A stretch of 64,000 nt of DNA. Origin: Lysobacteraceae bacterium (GTDB taxonomy: Bacteria > Pseudomonadota > Gammaproteobacteria > Xanthomonadales > Xanthomonadaceae). Under the pieces are notes generated by a model that did not search any database, was not told the origin of the DNA, and worked only from the letters and a program-made list of their open reading frames with translations. Made by a program: the position numbers and the translations under genes. Positions 1-7,657 of the stretch are shown here, piece by piece. Positions within the stretch are counted from its first letter, which is position 1, and the number at the start of each line of letters is the position of its first letter. The stretch is from NCBI GenBank assembly GCA_023954075.1, contig JAMLIV010000001.1, forward strand, positions 186,001 through 250,000, read 5' to 3'.

Positions 1-1185
1 ATGCTGGAAGGCTTCCGCCGCGCCGACGCCGCCGGCATCAAGCGGGGCGAGGAAAACGCGCTGGTGGCCTGGCTGCAGTCGCAGGGGCGCTCGGGCAAGG
101 CGGCGCTGGACAACTATCGCCAGTACGTGGACCTCATCAACGGCCAGCGCGCCACCCGCGAGCGCGACCGCATCATGGCGATGATGAGTGGCAGCGGCCT
201 GATCGGCTCGGCCAACACGCTCTATCGCCTCGCGCGCGAACGCGCCAAGACCGATGACGCCCTCCGCGAGGCGGGCTACCAGGAGCGCGACTGGCCGGCG
301 CTGGAAGCCGGCCAGCGCCAGCTCGACCGCCGCATGGATCCGGGCGTGGATCGCCGGATCCTTGGCTACTGGCTGGCGAAGTACGCCGCGCTGCCGGCCG
401 CCCAGCGCCTGCCCGAACTCGACGCCTGGGCCGGGCTTTCCGGCGATGCGCCCGCCACCGATGGGCTCAAGGCCAGGATCGATGCGCTCTATGCCGGCAC
501 CCGCCTGGATACGCTCGATGCGCGCCTGGCCGCCTTCACCGCCACACCGGCCGAACTGGAGGCCAGCGACGACGGCTTCCTCCGTCTCGCCGCCGCGCTC
601 TATCCCGCGATGCAGCGCCTGGAGGCCGAGCGCAAGACCTTCAACGGTGCCGTGGCGCGCCTGCAGCCGGGCTACATGCAGGCGCTGATCGATTTTCGCG
701 ACAGCCAGGATCGTGCCACCTATCCCGACGCCAACTCCAGCCTGCGCATCACCTTCGGCAACGTAATGGGCGTCTCCCCGCGCGACGGCCTGTATTACCA
801 GCCCTTCACCACCACCCGGGGTCTGGTGGAAAAGCACACCGGCGAAGGCGAGTTCGACGCCACCGCGGCACAGCTCGACGCCATCGCCGCGCGCCGCTTC
901 GGCACCTGGGAAGTGCCCGCGCTCAAGGACGTGCCGGTCAACTACCTGGCCGATCTGGACGTGACCGGCGGCAACTCCGGCTCGCCCACGCTGAACGCGA
1001 AAGGCGAACTGGTGGGGCTCATCTTCGACGGCATCTGGGAATCGGTCGCGTCCAACTGGGTCTTCGATCCGGCCCTGACCCGCACCATCCACGTCGATTC
1101 GCGCTACATGCTCTGGGTCATGGACGAGGTCCATCCCGCGCCGGCGATCCTGGAGGAACTGGGCGTGAGTCCGCACCTGGATTGA
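1..1185 (+). CDS. S46 family dipeptidyl-peptidase, C-terminal part (cut by window edge)
   Basis: This is the distal part of a serine dipeptidyl-peptidase of family S46 (DPP7/DPP11 type), a periplasmic or cell-surface enzyme that removes dipeptides from oligopeptide N-termini. The reading frame is open from the first base. The ATG at position 1 is probably internal, because family members are about 700 residues, only 394 are present, and the N-terminal catalytic His and Asp are missing. The diagnostic GGNSGSP segment with the nucleophile serine lies at about residues 323-329 of the visible part. It is followed by the family-typical GELVGLIFDG and a conserved HVDSRYMLWVMDEV block. The gene ends with TGA at 1185 and is followed by a short gap holding a REP-like repeat. 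Family assignment is firm; DPP7 versus DPP11 specificity cannot be decided. Confidence 0.9.
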   Translation: MLEGFRRADAAGIKRGEENALVAWLQSQGRSGKAALDNYRQYVDLINGQRATRERDRIMAMMSGSGLIGSANTLYRLARERAKTDDALREAGYQERDWPALEAGQRQLDRRMDPGVDRRILGYWLAKYAALPAAQRLPELDAWAGLSGDAPATDGLKARIDALYAGTRLDTLDARLAAFTATPAELEASDDGFLRLAAALYPAMQRLEAERKTFNGAVARLQPGYMQALIDFRDSQDRATYPDANSSLRITFGNVMGVSPRDGLYYQPFTTTRGLVEKHTGEGEFDATAAQLDAIAARRFGTWEVPALKDVPVNYLADLDVTGGNSGSPTLNAKGELVGLIFDGIWESVASNWVFDPALTRTIHVDSRYMLWVMDEVHPAPAILEELGVSPHLD

Positions 1186-1262
1186 GCCATTGCGTCGGGG
1201 CGCACCATCGCGTCGGTGGCCACGCCCCCGACGACGGAGGTTTCCGTACACTGCAACGCAAG

Positions 1263-1288
1263 CGTCGGCCGCGTAGGGCCGACCTACG
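1263..1288. repeat. REP-like dispersed repeat (copy 1)
   Basis: A 26-bp unit of the form CGTCGGCC-GCGTAGGG-CCGACCTACG. It is the reverse complement, with one difference, of the unit at 19725-19750. The sequence is partly self-complementary (GTCGGCC...GGCCGAC), as expected of intergenic REP-type elements. It lies between the peptidase stop and the convergent ubiB-like gene. Confidence 0.7.
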
Positions 1289-1303
1289 GTGGCGGTGGGC
1301 TGC

Positions 1304-2986
1304 TCATCGCCGCCCGCCGCGCAGGATGGAAATCAGCACCCACACCCCGCCCAGCGCGGCACCGATGAAGCCCAGCACGCCGAAGCCGGAGATGGTCGAC
1401 AGCGCGATCGGCCCCTTGATGTTCATCACGATGGCCGAACCGATGATCAGGGCCGAGGTGACCAGCCCGACCGTGAGCCGGCTGACGGCGCGGTCGAGCT
1501 GGTCGCCGAATGGCTTGAGCGAGGTGACTTCCACTTCCACATGCAGCTTGCCGCGCCGCGCCATGCGCAGGATGTGGCGCAGGTCGCGCGGCAGGCTGGC
1601 CACCAGGCTCATCGTGCTGGACAGGACGTGCCAGCCGCGCCGCGCCAGCGCGCGGGGCGAGTACTGCTCGGCCAGCGCCCGGCGCAGGTAGGGCAGGGCC
1701 ACCGCGGCCATGTCGAAATCCGGATCCAGCTCGCGTCCCATGCCCTCCAGCGTGACGAAGGCCTTGAGCATCAGTGCCAGATCCGGCGGCAGGGTCAGGC
1801 CGTTGTTGCGCAGCACCGCGATCATGTCGGTGAGCATGCGGCCAAAGCCCAGATGCCTGAGCGGCACGCCGCGGTAAGTGTCGACGAAGGCGTCGATCTC
1901 GGTGAGCAGCTGCGTCTCGTCGATGTCGATGCTGCCGGCCCAGTCCAGCAGCACCTCGGACACCTCATTCACTTCCTGCGTCGCCAGCCCGTAGAGGAGC
2001 CGCGCGATCTGCCGCCGGCGATCCACGCCCAGCCGCCCGACCATGCCGAAGTCGATCAGCGCGATGCGGTTTCCCGGCAGGAAAAACACGTTGCCGGGAT
2101 GCGGATCGGCGTGGAAGAAGCCGTCCTCCAGCACCATCTTGAGGATCGCCGCGGCACCCAGTCGCGCCAGCCGCGCCCGATCCAGCCTGGCCTCGTCGAT
2201 CTGGTCCATCGCGCCGCCGGGAACGCCCACCACGAAGTCCTGCACGTTGAGGCGTTCGCAGACGTACTTCCAGTGCACGCGCGGAACGACGAGCTCCGGG
2301 AAGTCCTCGAAGTTGCGCGCGATGCGCTCGGAGCTGCGGCACTCGGCAGCGAAATCCAGCTCGCGCCGAAGCGAGATGGCGAACTGGCGCACCACTTCGC
2401 GCGGCTTGTAGCGCCGCCAGTCGGGCATCTCGCTTTCGATCGCCTCGGCGAGACGGTTGAGCAGCCGCAGGTCGGCCTCGATGGTCGGTGCGATGTCGGG
2501 CCGGCGCACCTTGAGCACCACCGTCGTGCCATCGTCCAGTTCGGCCAGATACGCCTGCCCGAGCGAAGCCGCGGCGAGCGGAGTTTCCTTGAGGTTGCGA
2601 AAAGCCTCGTGCGGCGGGCAGCCCAGGTCTTCCTCGAGCTGCGCGGCGATCTCCTCGAACGGCACCGCCGGCACGGCGTTCTGCAGGAGGCTGAATTCGG
2701 CGATCCATTCCGGCCCGAACAGGTCCACGCGCGTGGCCAGGATCTGCCCGAGCTTGACGAAGGTCGGGCCCAGGTCCTCCAGCGCGCGGTGCACGCGCTG
2801 CGGCGGTGAGAGCGAGAGCATTTCCTCGCTCACTGCCTGCCAGTGCAGTATCCGGCCGGCGCGTTCGAGCACCCTGGCCATACCCACGCGTTGCACCACG
2901 TCGCCGAAGCCGTAGCGGATCAGCACCCCGGCGATTTCCTGCACCCGCCCCATGTCGCGCACCGCGCTCAGCGCTTCCAGCAGCAT
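1304..2986 (-). CDS. ubiB: UbiB/ABC1 (ADCK)-family atypical kinase, ubiquinone biosynthesis
   Basis: A 560-residue ABC1/UbiB-family protein, the atypical kinase-like ATPase needed for ubiquinone biosynthesis. It is thought to act at the inner membrane on lipid intermediates or on the Ubi complex. Family marks are the N-terminal KxGQ motif (TFVKLGQILATR, about residue 75), the alanine-rich AAASLGQ loop that replaces the kinase P-loop, the catalytic HADPHPGN near residue 294 and the IDFGMVG metal motif. Two hydrophobic helices close the C-terminus, as in UbiB. The length is close to E. coli UbiB (546). The gene stands alone, without ubiE or ubiJ beside it, so it could be a UbiB paralogue rather than the primary UbiB. 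It is convergent with the upstream peptidase gene. Confidence 0.85.
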   Translation of the reverse strand: MLLEALSAVRDMGRVQEIAGVLIRYGFGDVVQRVGMARVLERAGRILHWQAVSEEMLSLSPPQRVHRALEDLGPTFVKLGQILATRVDLFGPEWIAEFSLLQNAVPAVPFEEIAAQLEEDLGCPPHEAFRNLKETPLAAASLGQAYLAELDDGTTVVLKVRRPDIAPTIEADLRLLNRLAEAIESEMPDWRRYKPREVVRQFAISLRRELDFAAECRSSERIARNFEDFPELVVPRVHWKYVCERLNVQDFVVGVPGGAMDQIDEARLDRARLARLGAAAILKMVLEDGFFHADPHPGNVFFLPGNRIALIDFGMVGRLGVDRRRQIARLLYGLATQEVNEVSEVLLDWAGSIDIDETQLLTEIDAFVDTYRGVPLRHLGFGRMLTDMIAVLRNNGLTLPPDLALMLKAFVTLEGMGRELDPDFDMAAVALPYLRRALAEQYSPRALARRGWHVLSSTMSLVASLPRDLRHILRMARRGKLHVEVEVTSLKPFGDQLDRAVSRLTVGLVTSALIIGSAIVMNIKGPIALSTISGFGVLGFIGAALGGVWVLISILRGGRR

Positions 2987-3069
2987 CGCCCGTTCTCCGC
3001 GTCCCGGTCGTCGGGTGCGAGCTTAACTGCAGCGCGCGGAGGATGGGGAAGGAGCCTGCACCACCCGCC

Positions 3070-4467
<1,398 letters not shown>

Positions 4468-4490
4468 CTACCCGCAGCGCGCGTCCCGGC

Positions 4491-4540
4491 CCTCATCCGC
4501 CGCCGTGGGGCAGCACCGAAATGGCGGTGGCGCGCGGGCC
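4491..4540 (+). repeat. 50-bp direct repeat, left copy (duplicated 3' end of the corC-like gene)
   Basis: These 50 bases match 10340-10389 at 49 of 50 positions (A at 4512 versus T at 10361) in the same orientation. The right copy is the last 16 codons plus stop of the CorC-type gene. The left copy is the same piece without the rest of the gene, so its minus-strand reading gives the orphan tail ATAISVLPHGGG. The match stops abruptly at both ends. The two copies bound the 5.85-kb peptide/exporter insert and behave like a target or attachment-site duplication. Confidence 0.95.
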
Positions 4541-4563
4541 GACTTCATGTGAGTCTTGGCTTC

Positions 4564-4593
4564 TTGACAAATCTTTGCAGTCAATTCTAGCAT
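4564..4593 (+). promoter_or_regulatory. Candidate sigma70-type promoter for the cysteine-rich peptide gene
   Basis: A perfect TTGACA -35 box at 4564-4569 is followed after 18 bp by TAGCAT (4588-4593; 4 of 6 matches to TATAAT). It lies just inside the left end of the insert and upstream of the 70-residue peptide gene. The -10 is weak, so this is a candidate only. Confidence 0.4.
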
Positions 4594-4594
4594 C

Positions 4595-4630
4595 CCTTGC
4601 CGCCCTTGCCGCCCTTGCCGCCCTTGCCGC
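4595..4630 (+). repeat. Four tandem copies of the 9-mer CCTTGCCGC
   Basis: Four exact back-to-back copies of CCTTGCCGC (36 bp). They lie in the probable 5' leader of the peptide gene, between the candidate promoter and the Shine-Dalgarno sequence. The unit length is a multiple of three and would read as Leu-Ala-Ala repeats, but the better start lies downstream. Such repeats vary by slippage, so copy number may differ between strains. Confidence 0.85.
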
Positions 4631-4685
4631 GGGAGTTGCGGAAGCCGCGAAAGTTGCGGCATATCTCAAACTAGGGAGGATGATC

Positions 4686-4898
4686 ATGAATAGTAAATTT
4701 GGCGCGTCGCTACTCGGGGCGCTTATCCTGGTATCCGGGGCAAGCCTGGCAGCCGGAGTTGGCAATTCCCTGAGTTCCATCACGTGTCAACAGTGCACGA
4801 CATCAAGAACCTGCATTCCACTGCCTTTTTGGGGAAGTTGGTGTTTTGAAAGCACCACTTGTGAAGATATCCCCTGCCCAGGTCAGCAAGAGAAATAG
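4686..4898 (+). CDS. Small exported six-cysteine peptide (unrecognised family)
   Basis: A 70-residue protein that I do not recognise. The start at 4686 is chosen because a strong AGGGAGG (4673-4679) lies 6 bases upstream; an ATG at 4680 is too close to it. Residues 1-24 form a Sec-type signal (charged N-terminus, hydrophobic GALILVSGASLAA). The mature part of about 46 residues carries six cysteines at positions 34, 37, 43, 53, 59 and 64, enough for three disulfides, with an aromatic-rich middle (FWGSWCF). It is the first gene of the insert. It is followed by a 12-bp-stem hairpin and then genes for a CPPC thiol protein and a MacAB-like pump. Being a secreted bacteriocin-, toxin- or signal-like peptide is inference from context. 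Confidence 0.7.
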   Translation: MNSKFGASLLGALILVSGASLAAGVGNSLSSITCQQCTTSRTCIPLPFWGSWCFESTTCEDIPCPGQQEK

Positions 4899-5068
4899 CG
4901 ACTGGTCGGCGGGAGGCTGCCAGTGCGCAGGGTAGTTCTTGAATGCCACGAATTGATTCGGATGTGGGGCGGGCGGAATTTCCTGCGCTTCGCTGACTCG
5001 ATTTGACATATTGGCATTGAGAGTTGTCTGGTTCGGAGCTTCCTTGCGGTCGATGATGCGGCCAGAAC

Positions 5069-5102
5069 TTCGGGCTGCCGCTTGACGGCAGCCCGAAATT
5101 TC
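5069..5102 (+). terminator. Strong hairpin between peptide gene and exporter genes (terminator or attenuator)
   Basis: A perfect 12-bp stem (TTCGGGCTGCCG at 5069-5080 paired with CGGCAGCCCGAA at 5086-5097) with a 5-base CTTGA loop, followed by ATTTC rather than a full T-run. It could partly terminate transcription after the peptide gene, or stabilise the 3' end of the peptide mRNA, so that the peptide is made in excess over the export machinery. The rest of the 258-bp gap (4899-5156) shows no further gene. Confidence 0.6.
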
Positions 5103-5156
5103 AGCGCGCTGTGCGGCGATGCAACAGCGCAGATTCGCTGAACAGGATGATGTCTC

Positions 5157-5744
5157 GTGCAAAGAAACCGCAAATCTTCATGGATGAAGTGGCTCGTGGT
5201 GCTGCTTGTCGTCATGCTGCCCCTGACCGCCTGGATCTTTCGCAAACCCTTGTTGTTGAGTGTTGGCGAGTTCATCGTCGATCACCGCAGCGCTGAGCTG
5301 GAACGACATGTCGGAACAATTCTTCCGGCAGACTTTCTTGTCGTCCGCGCAGTCGACGAAAGTGCGCGCAGCATTGCCGCTTTTTTTGATCGCCCCGGCA
5401 TATTGATGCTATACCACGATGAATGTCCGCCCTGTCGCTCTGCCGTGAACCAGATTCGTGTCGGTCAGGCCGGTGGCGTTTCGGTCTCATGGCCGCCGGT
5501 GTTTTTTCTTCTCGAATCCGATGCCATTTCACCGCCAGTGGGTGTGCCGGCTGACCGCATACTCTACGTCGATTCGCGTGGGAAGGCCGATTGGCTTGTG
5601 CCCAAGGTCACGCCGGTGTTCTACGGAATTGGTTCGAACGGGCGGTTGCAGTCCGTTCGCGTCGGTTATGATGATCTGGAACTGGCGGCCCAGCTTGAGC
5701 GTCTCCAGATGAGTTCGGAGGACGGCTCGTGGATCGAGAGGTAG
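5157..5744 (+). CDS. Membrane-anchored thioredoxin-like protein with CPPC motif
   Basis: A 195-residue protein starting at GTG 5157, preceded by AGGA nine bases upstream. Residues 10-28 form one membrane helix with a lysine-rich N-terminus, which places the rest in the periplasm. A thioredoxin-like strand GILMLYHDE runs straight into C90-P-P-C93, a redox-active CxxC at the expected place. VTP at 151-153 fits the cis-proline loop of the fold. It is therefore probably a thiol-disulfide oxidoreductase. The gene overlaps the next one by 16 bases, so the two are translationally coupled. Its position beside a six-cysteine peptide suggests it oxidises, isomerises or reduces that peptide, which is inference. 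It is not a recognisable DsbA, DsbE or TlpA. Confidence 0.7.
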   Translation: MQRNRKSSWMKWLVVLLVVMLPLTAWIFRKPLLLSVGEFIVDHRSAELERHVGTILPADFLVVRAVDESARSIAAFFDRPGILMLYHDECPPCRSAVNQIRVGQAGGVSVSWPPVFFLLESDAISPPVGVPADRILYVDSRGKADWLVPKVTPVFYGIGSNGRLQSVRVGYDDLELAAQLERLQMSSEDGSWIER

Positions 5745-6946
5745 CCTGGAGCCGTCCATCTCGACGCCGATCCTTGGGCTGGCTGGCTGTCGCAATCGCC
5801 GCGCTGATCGCTGGTGGACTCGTAGTCGTGAAGATGGCACTTCCGCGTGCCGACGAGGCGCTCTGGTATACGGTTTCGGCCGGAACTTTGGAGCCGACAG
5901 CGATGGGCACCGGGCAGTTCGCTTCAGCGAAGCAGCGGCTTGTTGCGTCCCGAGAGGCCGCCACGGTGGGGCAGTTGGTGCGACGCTCCGGGGAGCGCGT
6001 GGCAGTGGGGGATGTCGTGTTGAGGCTTGAGAATCCTGAGCTTGGGATCGAGCTTGAGGATGCGCGGCGCGCGTTGACGGATGCTCGAGACGCCTTTGCC
6101 GCCGAGCGTGCTTCGCTTGCGCTGGATGAGATCCGCGCGCGGAGTATCTTGCTTGAAGCGCAGTACGAGCAGGAGGTCAAGGATGCGGATCTGAAGGCCT
6201 ACCGCGCGCTTCTTGAAAAAGGGGTTGTGTCACGCCTTCAGTTTGAGCGCGCGCAGGCCGATGCGCGTCTGGCGCAATCGCGCGTGGAGTCGCAGGTGGC
6301 TTCGGGGAAAGCGAGCGCTTCGCTGGCTCAATCGCGACTGGCGCAGGCGGAAGCAAGGGTGATCCAGCAACGAGAGCGTGTGGAGCGCATCGAAGGCCGA
6401 ATTCAGGATCTTGCGGTACAGGCACCGGAATCAGGCGTCATAAAGACGGTTTTCGTCGATCTTGGCAGTTCGGTGCAACCGGGCAATCCACTTTTCTCCG
6501 TTGGTCCGGAATCTCCGGACCTCGTTGCGATCGAGTTTCCTCAAGGATATATCGAGTCGCTGCGGGTGGGGATGCCGATCGAGATTTCCTACAACGGAAG
6601 AATCGCGAAAGCCGAGCTTGCGAGCATCAGCGCCGATCTGCGTGACGGGTACGGCAGCGTAGAGGCGCGCCCCAACGGAGACTGGCCCACCGCCAGTATC
6701 GGCATGGTGGTGCGCGCTACGGTCAGGGTTGATCGCATCGAGGACGCGAAGCATATTCCGGTGCCGGTCTACGGAATGGACTGGAGCGGCCGGGTCGAGG
6801 TCTTGCGCAAGCGCGGCGATATCATAGACCACGTCATCCTTGATGATGTCGTGGAGTTGGACGGATACCTGGTTTTTCCGACCAGTATTCAGGCGGGAGA
6901 TCAGGTTTCGTTTCCATCCATGCCCAAGCGGCTGGCGGCCGGGTGA
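5729..6946 (+). CDS. HlyD/MacA-type periplasmic adaptor of an efflux ABC transporter
   Basis: A 405-residue membrane-fusion protein. It begins at GTG 5729 inside the end of the preceding gene, with GGAGGA six bases upstream. One membrane helix lies at about residues 16-34. It is followed by a split lipoyl/barrel-sandwich region (VGQLVRRSGERVAVGDVVLRLENPE and, after the hairpin, APESGVIKTVFVDLGSSVQPGNPLF). Between them is a long alanine/glutamine-rich helical hairpin, about residues 105-225. A beta-barrel and membrane-proximal part complete the MacA/HlyD layout. It would link the inner-membrane ABC pump to an outer-membrane TolC-type channel, none of which is encoded nearby. Confidence 0.85.
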   Translation: MDREVAWSRPSRRRSLGWLAVAIAALIAGGLVVVKMALPRADEALWYTVSAGTLEPTAMGTGQFASAKQRLVASREAATVGQLVRRSGERVAVGDVVLRLENPELGIELEDARRALTDARDAFAAERASLALDEIRARSILLEAQYEQEVKDADLKAYRALLEKGVVSRLQFERAQADARLAQSRVESQVASGKASASLAQSRLAQAEARVIQQRERVERIEGRIQDLAVQAPESGVIKTVFVDLGSSVQPGNPLFSVGPESPDLVAIEFPQGYIESLRVGMPIEISYNGRIAKAELASISADLRDGYGSVEARPNGDWPTASIGMVVRATVRVDRIEDAKHIPVPVYGMDWSGRVEVLRKRGDIIDHVILDDVVELDGYLVFPTSIQAGDQVSFPSMPKRLAAG

Positions 6947-6950
6947 TGAC

Positions 6951-7649
6951 GTGAGCCCCTCTTCTCCTGGTTCTCCCGTCCCGATACTGGAATGCGCTGG
7001 TCTCACCAAGATTTTTCGTGTCGGCAATATCGAGACAACTGCGGTTTCCGGTGCCGATTTGACGATTCGGCCTGGGGATTTTGTTTCGATCATGGGCCGT
7101 TCCGGCAGCGGGAAATCGACCATGCTGGCGATGCTGGGGCTGATCGAGTCGCCGTCCGATGGGCAATTGACCGCTTTCGGTCGTGAGCTCATTGGAATGT
7201 CGCGAGCCGACCGCGCGATGTTGCGCAATCGCCATCTCGGCTTTGTGTTCCAGTTCTTTCATTTGATTTCCGACATGACCGTTGCGGAAAATATTTCGCT
7301 TCCGATGCTTCTGGCTGGCGCCAAACGCGATCAGATCAGGCGTCGCGTGGACGAATTGACCGAGCGGCTGGGAATCTCGCATCGGAGGGCTCACCGGCCT
7401 TTCGAACTGTCCGGGGGGCAGCAACAGCGAGTTGCGGTCGCTCGCGCACTCGCGAACGCGCCGGACCTGCTGTTGCTGGACGAGCCGACGGGCAATCTGG
7501 ACAGCGAAAATTCCGAATCCCTGATGCAGCTGCTCGTCGAGCTGAATCGAGAGGGCCTGGCCATCTGCCTGGTGACCCATGATCCGTTGTGCGCGCAACA
7601 AGCGTCGCGCCGGATGGTCATGAATGACGGCGTCTTGTCGGATTTCTGA
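6951..7649 (+). CDS. MacB/LolD-type ABC transporter ATP-binding protein
   Basis: A 232-residue ATPase. The start is taken as GTG 6951, four bases after the adaptor stop, because the reading frame further upstream overlaps the adaptor and lacks family similarity. Walker A GRSGSGKST lies near residues 48-56, the signature LSGGQQQR near 152 and Walker B LLLLDEPTGNLD near 173. The DEPTGNLDSENS sequence is typical of the MacB/LolD/FtsE group, which drives mechanotransmission rather than classical import. It pairs with the permease that begins 8 bp downstream. Confidence 0.93.
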   Translation: MSPSSPGSPVPILECAGLTKIFRVGNIETTAVSGADLTIRPGDFVSIMGRSGSGKSTMLAMLGLIESPSDGQLTAFGRELIGMSRADRAMLRNRHLGFVFQFFHLISDMTVAENISLPMLLAGAKRDQIRRRVDELTERLGISHRRAHRPFELSGGQQQRVAVARALANAPDLLLLDEPTGNLDSENSESLMQLLVELNREGLAICLVTHDPLCAQQASRRMVMNDGVLSDF

Positions 7650-7657
7650 GCATCCTG

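Noticed and set aside
4595-4630. Possible CRISPR-like array
   Set aside because: The repeats are adjacent 9-mers without spacers.
4521-4685. N-terminal extension of the cysteine-rich peptide, including a Leu-Ala-Ala repeat encoded by the tandem 9-mers
   Set aside because: A strong Shine-Dalgarno and a standard signal peptide begin at 4686. The extension would bury the signal peptide and overlaps the duplicated corC tail.
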